This document shows positions 32,130 through 40,413 of a stretch of 64,000 bases of DNA, piece by piece; the stretch's first letter is position 1; each line of letters opens with the position of its first letter. The DNA lies in the NCBI RefSeq assembly GCF_030643905.1, contig NZ_CP121446.1:248001-312000 (forward strand), read 5' to 3'. The DNA is from Flavobacterium sp. IMCC34852 (GTDB lineage: Bacteria > Bacteroidota > Bacteroidia > Flavobacteriales > Flavobacteriaceae). The notes under the pieces were generated by a model that was not told where the DNA came from, did no database searches, and saw only the letters and a list, made by a program, of their open reading frames with translations. The translations under genes were made by a program, and so were the position numbers.

Positions 32130-32390
32130 TTATGCCTCGAATGGAAGGATAGACACAAATGATTTGTTGTCTCCTTTTTTCTGGAATTTCACAATTCCGT
32201 CAACTTTTGCATGTAAAGTGTGATCTTTACTCATGTAAACGTTTTCACCCGGATTATGTTTTGAACCTCTTTGTCTAACGATGATATTACCAGCAATTGC
32301 AGCTTGACCACCATAAATCTTAACGCCTAAACGTTTCGATTCTGATTCTCTACCATTTTTAGAACTACCGACACCTTTCTTGTGAGCCAT
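32130..32390 (-). CDS. rpmA: Large-subunit ribosomal protein bL27
   Basis: This 86-residue protein begins [20 protein letters not shown] with the N-terminus free for the peptidyl-transferase centre. It contains [20 protein letters not shown] and [20 protein letters not shown]. The length is standard. It is the second gene of rplU-rpmA, 24 nt after rplU. Confidence 0.98.
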   Translation of the reverse strand: MAHKKGVGSSKNGRESESKRLGVKIYGGQAAIAGNIIVRQRGSKHNPGENVYMSKDHTLHAKVDGIVKFQKKGDNKSFVSILPFEA

Positions 32391-32414
32391 GACGTTTTAG
32401 TTTTTAAATGTTAA

Positions 32415-32825
32415 TTATTCTTCTGTAGTTTCCGCTTTTTTTGCTTTCGGAGCTTTTGGCTCTGCTGCTTTTTCAGCTTTTGGTTCTGCAGCTTTAGCTG
32501 CTTTTTTAGAACCAGTTGCACTGATTCCTTCAATTACAATTTGAGTAAGATACTGACGGTGTCCGTTTCTTTTCTTGAATCCTTTTCTTCTTTTCTTTTT
32601 GAAAACGATTACTTTGTCTCCTTTTAAGTGTTGTAACACTTTGGCTTCTACTGAAGCACCTTCTATAGCTGGGGCGCCTAAAGTAATGTTACCATTATCG
32701 TCTAATAAAAGAACTTTGTCAAAAGAAACTTTTGAACCTTCTTCATTAGCCAAACGGTGAACATAAACCTTTAAGTCTTTGCTTACTTTAAATTGTTGCC
32801 CTGCTATCTCTACGATTGCGTACAT
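32415..32825 (-). CDS. rplU: Large-subunit ribosomal protein bL21 with Ala/Lys-rich tail
   Basis: This 136-residue bL21 shows MYAIVEIAGQQFKVSKDLKV, FDKVLLLDDNGNITLGAP and KKRRKGFKKRNGHRQYLTQI. The normal bL21 core ends near residue 103. A 30-residue low-complexity tail (KAAKAAEPKAEKAAEPKAPK and on) is added, a common expansion in Flavobacteriia. It is the first gene of the operon with rpmA, behind a consensus promoter. Confidence 0.97.
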   Translation of the reverse strand: MYAIVEIAGQQFKVSKDLKVYVHRLANEEGSKVSFDKVLLLDDNGNITLGAPAIEGASVEAKVLQHLKGDKVIVFKKKRRKGFKKRNGHRQYLTQIVIEGISATGSKKAAKAAEPKAEKAAEPKAPKAKKAETTEE

Positions 32826-32856
32826 AACAATGATGTTTAATTAATTTTTAAGTGCG

Positions 32857-32886
32857 CAAATATACGACTATTTCTTTTACACACAA
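32857..32886 (-). promoter_or_regulatory. Promoter of rplU-rpmA
   Basis: On the minus strand TTG (32886-32884) is followed after 19 nt by TATATTTG (32864-32857), the full Bacteroidota consensus with ideal spacing. The leader is about 27 nt. Confidence 0.82.
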
Positions 32887-32979
32887 CACTCCGACAAAAA
32901 AAGTTCACTCCTATCTTTCAACGAGTTAAATCACTGGCTATAAATTTGATTTATTCTTAAATTTTCGGATAAAAAAAAG

Positions 32980-32987
32980 TACTTTTG
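32980..32987 (+). promoter_or_regulatory. -7 promoter element of the M16 peptidase operon
   Basis: TACTTTTG matches TAnnTTTG exactly and would start transcription about 58 nt before the first M16 gene. No TTG is at the ideal -33 distance. Confidence 0.5.
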
Positions 32988-33049
32988 GTGTAACAAAACT
33001 AAAGGTTAGTTAACTAACTGAACAATCAACGAAAAAATTTCAATTTTTT

Positions 33050-34375
33050 ATGAAAAAATCATTAATTGCTTTAAGTTCATTGCTTATGCTTGGAGGAACA
33101 GCGCATGCTCAAAAGGTTGCTTTTGAAGAATACGATTTACCTAATGGTCTGCATGTAATTTTACACAACGATCCATCTGCACCGGTGGTTATTACTTCGG
33201 TAATGTACCATGTAGGTTCTAAAGACGAAAACCCGGAAAGAACAGGTTTTGCTCACTTTTTTGAACACTTATTATTTGAAGGAACCGAAAATATCAAAAG
33301 AGGCGAATGGTTCAAAATTGTAACTTCAAACGGAGGAACAAACAATGCCAACACTTCGGAAGACCGCACTTATTACTTCGAAGTTTTCCCTTCCAACAAC
33401 ACCGAATTGGGATTGTGGATGGAATCGGAAAGATTAATGCATCCGGTAATCAACCAAATTGGCGTTGACACTCAAAACGAAGTAGTAAAAGAAGAAAAAA
33501 GACTTCGCGTAGACAACCAACCTTATGGTCAATTGATTGCGGAGGTGAAAAAAAACATGTTTAAAGTTCACCCATACCGTTGGGCTCCAATCGGTTCAAT
33601 GGCACATTTAGACGCTGCTACTTTAGAAGAATTTCAAGCGTTTAACAAAAAATTCTATACGCCTAACAATGCGGTTTTAGTTGTTGCAGGTCAAATTGAC
33701 ATTGCACAAACGAAAGTATGGATTGAAAAATATTTTGGTCCAATCCCAAGAGGTGTTGAAATCAAAAAAGAAACTTTTGTTGAAGCGCCAATCACTGAAA
33801 CTATTAAGGCAAGATATGAAGACCCTAACATCCAAAAAGAAATGGTTGTGGCTTCTTACAGAACACCTTCTATGAAAACTCGTGACGCCAGAGTTTTGGA
33901 TATGATTTCTACTTATTTGAGCAATGGAAAAAGTTCAAAATTGTACAAGAAAATTGTAGACGATAAAAAAATGGCCTTACAAGTAGGCGCTTTTAACTAC
34001 AGCCAAGAAGATTACGGTCAGTATATTTTATACGGAATGCCGCAAGGCGAAAATACTTCAGCTGATTTAATTCGTGAAATTGATGAAGAAATTGTAAAAC
34101 TTCAAACCGAATTAATCACCGAGAAAGACTATCAAAAACTACAAAATATTTACGAAAGTAATTATGTAGACAACAATGCGAGCGTTGAAGGTGTTGCTGA
34201 AAACTTAGCGACCTACTATTTGTTGTATGGCGATGTAAACTTGATTAACACCGAAATCGAAATGTACCGTACTATCACTCGTGAAGAAATCAGAGATGCC
34301 GCTAAAAAGTATTTAAACCCTAATCAACGTTTGATTTTGGATTATGTACCGGCCAAAGACAAAGCTCAAAACTAA
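33050..34375 (+). CDS. M16 family zinc metallopeptidase (active subunit)
   Basis: This is a 441-residue exported peptidase. A signal peptide (MKKSLIALSSLLMLGGTAHA) is followed by the inverted zinc motif HFFEH at residues 69-73, with the distal glutamates in the conserved NEVVKEEKRLRVDNQPYGQL helix. The second half carries the inactive-type M16C domain. It forms a pair with the next gene, which lacks the zinc site, as in mitochondrial processing peptidase and other bacterial M16 heterodimers. The likely role is periplasmic peptide degradation. The stop lies 13 nt before the second gene's ATG. Confidence 0.92.
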   Translation: MKKSLIALSSLLMLGGTAHAQKVAFEEYDLPNGLHVILHNDPSAPVVITSVMYHVGSKDENPERTGFAHFFEHLLFEGTENIKRGEWFKIVTSNGGTNNANTSEDRTYYFEVFPSNNTELGLWMESERLMHPVINQIGVDTQNEVVKEEKRLRVDNQPYGQLIAEVKKNMFKVHPYRWAPIGSMAHLDAATLEEFQAFNKKFYTPNNAVLVVAGQIDIAQTKVWIEKYFGPIPRGVEIKKETFVEAPITETIKARYEDPNIQKEMVVASYRTPSMKTRDARVLDMISTYLSNGKSSKLYKKIVDDKKMALQVGAFNYSQEDYGQYILYGMPQGENTSADLIREIDEEIVKLQTELITEKDYQKLQNIYESNYVDNNASVEGVAENLATYYLLYGDVNLINTEIEMYRTITREEIRDAAKKYLNPNQRLILDYVPAKDKAQN

Positions 34376-34388
34376 GACTCAAAGTATC

Positions 34389-36443
34389 ATGAAAAAAACA
34401 ATTATAGTATTATCAAGCTTGTTTTTAACTTTAACTATGCAAGCACAAGACAGAACCCAACCTAAACCGGGTCCGGCACCAACCATCAACATCAAAAAAC
34501 CGGAAACTTTCTCTTTGCCTAACGGTTTGAAAGTTTTGGTGGTTGAAAACCACAAGTTACCTCGAGTATCTTTCAACTTAACAATCGACAACACTCCTTA
34601 TGCTGAGGGCAACAAAAAAGGAGTAGACGATTTAACCAGCAGCTTAATCGGAAACGGTTCTACCAAAACTCCAAAAGATGCTTTTAATGAAGAAATTGAT
34701 TTTCTTGGTGCTAATATTAACTTCTTTTCTTCCGGAGCTTCTGCCAGTGGTTTGTCAAAACATTCCAAAAGAATTTTAGAATTGATGGCCGAAGGGGCTT
34801 TGATGCCCAACTTCACTCAAGAAGAATTTGACAAAGAAAGAGATAAATTAATCGAAGGCTTAAAAACCCAAGAAAAAAGTGTTACCGCTGTAGCCGGAAG
34901 AGTAGAAAGAGTTTTAGCTTATGGTAAAAATCATCCTGCCGGTGAATACCTGTCTGAAGAAACCATCAACAATGTTTCTTTAGCTGACGTTAAAGCAAAC
35001 TACAGCACTTATTTCGTTCCTGAAAATGCTTACCTAGTAGTAGTTGGTGATGTTAAAACCAAAGACGTAAAGAAAATGGTAACAAAATTATTCGGTTCTT
35101 GGACTAAAGCTATGGCTCCGAGATTAGAATATTCAAACCCAACCAATGTTCAATATTCTCAAATTAACTTTGTGGATATGCCCAACGCGGTTCAATCTGA
35201 AATCACTATTTTAAATACTGTGAATTTAAAAATGGGTGATCCCGATTTTTTCCCGGTAATCTTGGCTAACCAAGTTTTTGGTGGCGATTTCAACAGTTAT
35301 TTGAACATGAATTTGAGAGAAAAACACGGCTGGACTTACGGTGCACGCTCAAGTGTTGGTTTCGACAAAAACATGTACAGTACATTCAAAGCCAACACTC
35401 AAGTTAGAAATGCAGTAACTGACAGTGCTGTTGTAGAAGCATTAAATGAATTGAAAAAAATAAGAACTGAAAGAGTAGCAGATGACGTTTTAAATAACGT
35501 TAAAGCAGGATATGTTGGTCGTTTTGTAATGCAAGTTGAAAAACCGGCTACTGTAGCTCGTTATGCTTTAAATATCGAAACAGAAGGTTTACCGGCTGAT
35601 TTCTATGAAAACTATATCAAAAACATTAATGCAGTTACTCCAGAAGATATTCAAAGAGTAGCAAACAAATATTTCTTAGCCGATAACTTAAGAATTTTGG
35701 TGGTTGGAAAAGCTTCTGAAGTACTAACGGGATTGGAAAACTTAAAAATTCCAATCTTCTATTTTGATAAATTTGGTGTTCCAACCGAAAAACCGGCTAT
35801 GAAAAAACCGGTTCCTGCCGGCGTAACTGTAAAAACAGTGGTTGATGCTTACATCAATGCTATTGGTGGAGAAAAAGCAGTTAAATCGGTAAAATCTATA
35901 GCTTCTGTTGGTTCGACTAAAATTCCTCAAGCGCCAATGCCTTTGTCTTATAATTCAAAAATTGATTCAAAAGGCCGAATGATGATTGAGTTGTCTATGG
36001 CCGGTATGGGTTCATTGATGAAACAAGTTATCAATGGCGATTCTGGCTACATGATGCAACAAGGGCAGAAAAAAGTTTTAGAAGGTGAAGACTTGGCTAA
36101 AATGAAAGAAAGTGCCGTGATGTTCAACGAAACATTATTGCCAACCAAAGCCGGAGTAACAGTTACCGGCATAGAACCAATGAATGGAAGCGATGCTTAC
36201 ACCGTTGTTGATGGTGATACAACACATTATTTTGATGTGAAAACCGGTTTAAAAACAGCTGAAGCTACTACAGAAGAACAAGGTGGACAAAAAGTAACCC
36301 GAGTAACTTCTTACAACGATTACAGAGATGTAAAAGGAGTTAAAGTACCTTTCAATACTGTCATGAATGTTGGTTTCGAATTAGACATCAAAATGTCTGA
36401 AGTTAAAATCAACGAAGGCGTTTTAGATGCTGATTTTCAATAA
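34389..36443 (+). CDS. M16 family peptidase-like subunit lacking the zinc motif, with extra C-terminal domain
   Basis: This is a 684-residue exported protein. After MKKTIIVLSSLFLTLTMQAQ comes an M16 fold (FSLPNGLKVLVVENHKLPRV, NAYLVVVGDVKTKDVKKMVT, NLREKHGWTYGARSSVGFDK). Where HxxEH should stand, the sequence is DDLTSSLIGNGS, so it cannot bind catalytic zinc. It keeps the RxY-like segment GWTYGARS used in substrate binding by non-catalytic subunits. About 190 extra C-terminal residues (from VVDAYINAIGGEKAVKSVKS) resemble a lipoprotein-carrier-like beta domain. The ATG at 34389 is used since a signal peptide starts there. Confidence 0.88.
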   Translation: MKKTIIVLSSLFLTLTMQAQDRTQPKPGPAPTINIKKPETFSLPNGLKVLVVENHKLPRVSFNLTIDNTPYAEGNKKGVDDLTSSLIGNGSTKTPKDAFNEEIDFLGANINFFSSGASASGLSKHSKRILELMAEGALMPNFTQEEFDKERDKLIEGLKTQEKSVTAVAGRVERVLAYGKNHPAGEYLSEETINNVSLADVKANYSTYFVPENAYLVVVGDVKTKDVKKMVTKLFGSWTKAMAPRLEYSNPTNVQYSQINFVDMPNAVQSEITILNTVNLKMGDPDFFPVILANQVFGGDFNSYLNMNLREKHGWTYGARSSVGFDKNMYSTFKANTQVRNAVTDSAVVEALNELKKIRTERVADDVLNNVKAGYVGRFVMQVEKPATVARYALNIETEGLPADFYENYIKNINAVTPEDIQRVANKYFLADNLRILVVGKASEVLTGLENLKIPIFYFDKFGVPTEKPAMKKPVPAGVTVKTVVDAYINAIGGEKAVKSVKSIASVGSTKIPQAPMPLSYNSKIDSKGRMMIELSMAGMGSLMKQVINGDSGYMMQQGQKKVLEGEDLAKMKESAVMFNETLLPTKAGVTVTGIEPMNGSDAYTVVDGDTTHYFDVKTGLKTAEATTEEQGGQKVTRVTSYNDYRDVKGVKVPFNTVMNVGFELDIKMSEVKINEGVLDADFQ

Positions 36444-36465
36444 TTGAAATTATATAAATTAAGAG

Positions 36466-36496
36466 AAAGACCGTTAGCAATAGCGGTCTTTTTTGT
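36466..36496 (+). terminator. Terminator of the M16 operon
   Basis: AGACCGTTA pairs with TAGCGGTCT (one wobble) around GCAA, followed by TTTTTTG. Confidence 0.82.
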
Positions 36497-36566
36497 TTTA
36501 TATCAATCCTAAAAAAAAAAATTATATGAATTAAAAATCTGTTATTTGAAATTTGCTTTCTGCCTT

Positions 36567-37433
36567 CTATTTTTTACTCGAAAGATAAACCCCAATCAAA
36601 ATAATAAAGGCACCAATAAACTGAACCGGAGTCAGCATTTCATTGTCTAACAATCCCCAAAAGAACGCCACTACCGGAATGAGATAAGTAACCGAAGTGG
36701 CAAAAACCGGTGAAGAAATCTGTATGAGCTTATAAAAAAGCACATTGGCAATTCCGGTTCCGATGATGCCTAAAACCGCTACAAACATCATGGCGTGCTG
36801 AACTTCTTTTGAAGAAACTACCGAAAAGAAATCAGTAAAAGATAAGATAATTAAAGCCGGAAACAGCATCACCAAAAAGTTCCCGACCGTGATGGTCAAA
36901 GGTTTTAAATCGGATAAATATTTTTTGATGAAATTCACATTCATAGCATAACAAATCGAAGCCATCAACACCAATATCGTATACCAATAATTCTGATTCG
37001 GATGATGCGAAGCGCCATTAAAAATTAGCAACATCGTTCCGGCAAAACCAATTACAACGCCTATGATTTGGGTTCGTTTAAAATCTAACCCAAAAACAAC
37101 AGCGCCCAAAATCAAAGTGTTTAAAGGTGTCAATGAATTGAGTATAGAACTCACCGAACTACTGATTTGGGTTTGCGCTATGGCAAAAAGATAAGCCGGA
37201 ATAAAAGTGCCGAATAGTGACGTGAGCGCAATAAATTTCCACTTGTGCAGCGGAATCGTCATCAAGTTTTTAAACCCTATCAGCAAAAGAAACAAAGCGC
37301 AGAATATAATTCGCAACGAACCCAACTGAAACGGATTCAAACTTACCAATCCTTTTTTGATCAAAATAAAGGAACTCCCCCAAATTAGGGCAAGTACAAT
37401 TAAAATAATCCATTTAAACTGTGGCGACTTCAT
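36567..37433 (-). CDS. EamA/DMT superfamily transporter
   Basis: This is a 288-residue, ten-span membrane protein made of two EamA repeats: IILIVLALIWGSSFILIKKG at the start of the first, and YTILVLMASICYAMNVNFIK at the start of the second. It ends FIGAFIILIGVYLSSKK. Family members export amino acids or other metabolites; the substrate is unknown. The ATG at 37433 (MKSPQFKW) is chosen over a TTG two codons upstream. Confidence 0.9.
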   Translation of the reverse strand: MKSPQFKWIILIVLALIWGSSFILIKKGLVSLNPFQLGSLRIIFCALFLLLIGFKNLMTIPLHKWKFIALTSLFGTFIPAYLFAIAQTQISSSVSSILNSLTPLNTLILGAVVFGLDFKRTQIIGVVIGFAGTMLLIFNGASHHPNQNYWYTILVLMASICYAMNVNFIKKYLSDLKPLTITVGNFLVMLFPALIILSFTDFFSVVSSKEVQHAMMFVAVLGIIGTGIANVLFYKLIQISSPVFATSVTYLIPVVAFFWGLLDNEMLTPVQFIGAFIILIGVYLSSKK

Positions 37434-37494
37434 ATGCAATTATCTGACTTCAAATTTTGTAATTATTTTAAGAATAATAACTTTAATTTTTATT

Positions 37495-37502
37495 TATTTT
37501 TG
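37495..37502 (+). promoter_or_regulatory. -7 promoter element of the HMA lipoprotein gene
   Basis: TATTTTTG matches TAnnTTTG and lies 41 nt before the ATG. The -33 region shows no TTG at the usual distance. Confidence 0.42.
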
Positions 37503-37543
37503 TCCACACAAACAAGCAATTAAGAATTAAAAATACAAACACC

Positions 37544-37921
37544 ATGAATTTCACCAAATCATTAGTAACCTTGGGTATTGCCTCGACCATGCTTTTCAGC
37601 TGCAAAGATACCGCAAGTAAACCTGCCACTGATGACAACAAGCAAGAAGTTACGGCAAACGAACAAAAAACTCCTGCAGTAGCGGCCAAACCCGAAACGG
37701 CAAGTTTTAAAATAGAAGGAATGACTTGTTCTATGGGTTGTGCCAAAACCATTGAAAAAGAATTAGCGGAAATGAACGGCGTACAAAAAGCAACGGTAGA
37801 TTTTGACAAAAAAGAAGCCACAGTCGAATTTGATGCCGCAGTTTTAACTCCGGAAAAATTATTCGCAACGGTAGAAGCTACCGGTGACGGAACAACTTAT
37901 AAAGTAGTTGCTGCAAAATAA
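37544..37921 (+). CDS. Lipoprotein with heavy-metal-associated domain of CxxxC type
   Basis: This is a 125-residue predicted lipoprotein: lipobox STMLFSC with C20, a Lys/Thr/Ala-rich linker, then an HMA ferredoxin-like domain (residues 53-125). The metal loop is GMTCSMGCAKTIEKEL: the usual MxCxxC is expanded to C62-x-x-x-C66 with a Met between. The rest of the domain (GVQKATVDFDKKEATVEFD) is canonical. It may bind copper or another soft metal outside the cytoplasmic membrane; the altered spacing makes the specificity uncertain. It is monocistronic with a strong terminator. Confidence 0.86.
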   Translation: MNFTKSLVTLGIASTMLFSCKDTASKPATDDNKQEVTANEQKTPAVAAKPETASFKIEGMTCSMGCAKTIEKELAEMNGVQKATVDFDKKEATVEFDAAVLTPEKLFATVEATGDGTTYKVVAAK

Positions 37922-37940
37922 TATCACATTAAATTATACT

Positions 37941-37972
37941 AAAAAGGAACTCAATTGAGTTCCTTTTTTTAT
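37941..37972. terminator. Bidirectional terminator between the HMA gene and gldD
   Basis: A perfect palindrome, AAAAAGGAACTC / GAGTTCCTTTTT around AATT (37941-37968), with T-runs on both strands, serves convergent genes. Confidence 0.88.
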
Positions 37973-37992
37973 TTAGCTTCGCTCTATTTGGC

Positions 37993-38562
37993 CTAACGGT
38001 CTCGGGTCCATTGGATGGTTTCCATTAATTGCTGCATGTCGTTTTTGATGTAATCTGCCGCCGGCATAATCGAGTCAAAATTAGGTTTGGCATAAAAATA
38101 AACCGAACCGGTGACAAAATGTTTAGTACTATCCGTGGCATAAAACTGGGCATTGGTTGCTGCATTTCCCCTAACTTGATAAAACATTCCGTATACTTTC
38201 TTATCAGGATTAATATAAGGTTGTTCCAAAATATCATCGGCTTTGATTACGTGTTCATAGGTTAATTTTTGCGCATCTCTCAACAATTTATTGATGTCGC
38301 CGTTTACCGTTTTATACGTCAAATAAATGGTTGCTTTCATTTTTGGATAATTGATAGAGAAACCACAATTTTTATCTTCTTTGATTATGGCATCCTCATT
38401 GATATCAAAAGCAACCGGACAATGATTACTAAATGAGACATATTGCGCTACCGGATAATCCAATCGCAATTGGCTGGCCGGTTTTGGTATCGCATCATCT
38501 TTACAACCTGTAAAACTCAATAGCAAAACCACCGTTAAAAAACCTATTATTTTATTTGTCAT
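37993..38562 (-). CDS. gldD: Gliding motility lipoprotein GldD
   Basis: This is a 189-residue lipoprotein (signal peptide MTNKIIGFLTVVLLLSFTGC). The conserved body includes QLRLDYPVAQYVSF, NCGFSINYPKMKATIYLTYK, INKLLRDAQKLTYEHVIKAD and GSVYFYAKPNFDSIMPAADY. GldD is required for gliding motility in F. johnsoniae, and its exact function is unresolved. It directly follows gldE (7 nt), the conserved flavobacterial pair, downstream of mutY and ssb. Confidence 0.95.
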   Translation of the reverse strand: MTNKIIGFLTVVLLLSFTGCKDDAIPKPASQLRLDYPVAQYVSFSNHCPVAFDINEDAIIKEDKNCGFSINYPKMKATIYLTYKTVNGDINKLLRDAQKLTYEHVIKADDILEQPYINPDKKVYGMFYQVRGNAATNAQFYATDSTKHFVTGSVYFYAKPNFDSIMPAADYIKNDMQQLMETIQWTRDR

Positions 38563-38569
38563 TATTTAT

Positions 38570-39865
38570 TTATTCAAGCGTTACTTTTAGTTGTTTAATC
38601 CTTTTTTTGTCGACGGTTTCTATCGTAAATAGTACTCCTGAGAAATGAATTTTTTGCCCTTTTTTCGGAAAATTTCCGAGTATTTCTAAGATGAATCCGG
38701 CCAAAGTTTCTGCTTCACCTTTTCGTTCTTCAAATGCTTCTTCATCTACGGCTACAATTCGGTAGAAGTCTTTGAGATTGATTTTGCCTTCAAAGAGGAA
38801 ATTCTTGTCGTCAATTTGGGAAAAATTAATATTTTCATCATCAAATTCATCCGAAATATCGCCGACAATTTCTTCGATTATATCTTCCAAAGAAACCAAA
38901 CCCGAGGTTCCGCCGTATTCATCAACCACTATCGCTAAATGACTTTTCATCCGTTGGAAATCTTTGAGCAAATCATCGAGTTTTTTATTCTCAGGCACAA
39001 AAAACGGTTCGCGCATTAATGGGTTCCAATCAAATTCTTTTTTATGAATATGCGGAATCAAATCTTTGACAAAGAGTATGCCTTCAATTTGGTCAATGCT
39101 TTCTCGGTAAATCGGAATTCGAGAATAACCTTTGTCTACAATTTTAGGATAAATATCAACAAAGGTTTCTTCAATTTCGAGTGCAAATATATCAATTCTC
39201 GGACTCATCACCTGCTTGGTATCGGTGTTTCCGAAAGAAACAATACCTTCCAAAATTTTCTGTTCGTCAGAAGTAGTGTCATCTGTAGAAGTCATTTCCA
39301 AAGCTTGTGACAATTGGTCTACCGAAATATTGCTTTTTTGCCTTCCCAATTTATCGTGTAAATAATTTGAAACCGAACGCATCGGCAAACTAACCGGCGA
39401 AAGCAATTGGTCTAAAACATACAAGGGTTGCGCCATGCAAATGGCAAATTTCACATTGTTCCGACTGGCATAAACTTTGGGCAACACTTCCCCGAAAAGC
39501 AAGATTAAAAAAGTAATCAGTACAACCTCAACCCCAAACTTAAGGAAAGGCGATTGAATAGAAGCAAAAAGCGAATTACCCACAAATGAAAAAATAATAA
39601 CCACGCCAATATTGACAAAGTTGTTGGCCAATAATAAGGTCGCCAATAATTTTTTAGGCCGCTGTAAAAGTTTGGAGATTAAATTTGCCTTTCTTTGGTT
39701 TTCGGCTGCTAACTTACTCAAGTCATTTTGGGAAAGAGAAAACAAAGCTACTTCTGATGCCGAAACCATAGCTGAACAAAACAGCAAAAGGAAAATTCCA
39801 AAACTTCCAAAAAGCAGGTTAGTGTCTAAAGTATCGAGAAAAGATAAACTGGGCTCGGGGTCCAA
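38570..39865 (-). CDS. gldE: Gliding motility protein GldE (CNNM/CorC-type membrane protein)
   Basis: This is a 431-residue membrane protein: an N-terminal DUF21 domain with several spans (FGIFLLLFCSAMVSASEVAL, LATLLLANNFVNIGVVIIFS, EVVLITFLILLFGEVLPKVY), two CBS domains (MSPRIDIFALEIEETFVDIY; KSHLAIVVDEYGGTSGLVSL) and a CorC/HlyC domain at the C-terminus. GldE is the known partner of GldD and can compensate for some gldD defects. It is located between ssb and gldD. Confidence 0.95.
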   Translation of the reverse strand: MDPEPSLSFLDTLDTNLLFGSFGIFLLLFCSAMVSASEVALFSLSQNDLSKLAAENQRKANLISKLLQRPKKLLATLLLANNFVNIGVVIIFSFVGNSLFASIQSPFLKFGVEVVLITFLILLFGEVLPKVYASRNNVKFAICMAQPLYVLDQLLSPVSLPMRSVSNYLHDKLGRQKSNISVDQLSQALEMTSTDDTTSDEQKILEGIVSFGNTDTKQVMSPRIDIFALEIEETFVDIYPKIVDKGYSRIPIYRESIDQIEGILFVKDLIPHIHKKEFDWNPLMREPFFVPENKKLDDLLKDFQRMKSHLAIVVDEYGGTSGLVSLEDIIEEIVGDISDEFDDENINFSQIDDKNFLFEGKINLKDFYRIVAVDEEAFEERKGEAETLAGFILEILGNFPKKGQKIHFSGVLFTIETVDKKRIKQLKVTLE

Positions 39866-39890
39866 TGGCTTAAAGGTTAGTTAAACAATA

Positions 39891-40328
39891 TCAAAACGGC
39901 AAATCATTTTCGGGACTTGCTGTGTTTGGTGCTTCAAACGATGCCGGTTTTGGCTCTAAATTTTGTGGTGGTTTTACACCATCTACTTCTTTTTTGGTGG
40001 TTAAAAAAGTAAACTCGGTAACCTGTATTTCTGTGGTATATTTTGTAGTTCCGTCTTCAGCTTGCCATTGGCGCGACTTGATTCTGCCTTCAATGTAAAT
40101 TTTATCGCCTTTGGATAAATATTTTTCACAAATTTCGGCGGCTTTGTTTCTGACTACTAAATTGTGCCATTCCGTAGAGGTAATTTTTTCGTTGGTTTGC
40201 TTGTTAATGTAAACCTCGTTAGTGGCCAAAGGAAAACGACCAATACAATTACCTCCTTCAAAATAGTGCATCTTTACTTCATCACCTAAGTGACCTATCA
40301 GCATAACTTTATTTAATGTCCCGTTCAT
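39891..40328 (-). CDS. ssb: Single-stranded DNA-binding protein
   Basis: This is a 145-residue SSB. The OB fold reads LNKVMLIGHLGDEVKMHYFE, STEWHNLVVRNKAAEICEKY and GDKIYIEGRIKSRQWQAEDG. After a short Pro-rich linker it ends PENDLPF, the acidic tip that docks repair and replication proteins. It lies 85 nt after mutY and 25 nt before gldE on the same strand, the conserved flavobacterial order. The tip resembles that of the DUF3127 protein at 19947-20324. Confidence 0.97.
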   Translation of the reverse strand: MNGTLNKVMLIGHLGDEVKMHYFEGGNCIGRFPLATNEVYINKQTNEKITSTEWHNLVVRNKAAEICEKYLSKGDKIYIEGRIKSRQWQAEDGTTKYTTEIQVTEFTFLTTKKEVDGVKPPQNLEPKPASFEAPNTASPENDLPF

Positions 40329-40413
40329 CTTTCAGCGATTTGTTTTATTCCTCTCTAATCCATAGAATCATGAAGTACCTTGAGTCCTTCAAATTTACAA
40401 TTTTTTTTGAAAA

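Noticed and set aside
34344..34388. An upstream start for the second M16 gene.
   Set aside because: A clear signal peptide begins at the ATG at 34389; the extension overlaps the previous gene.
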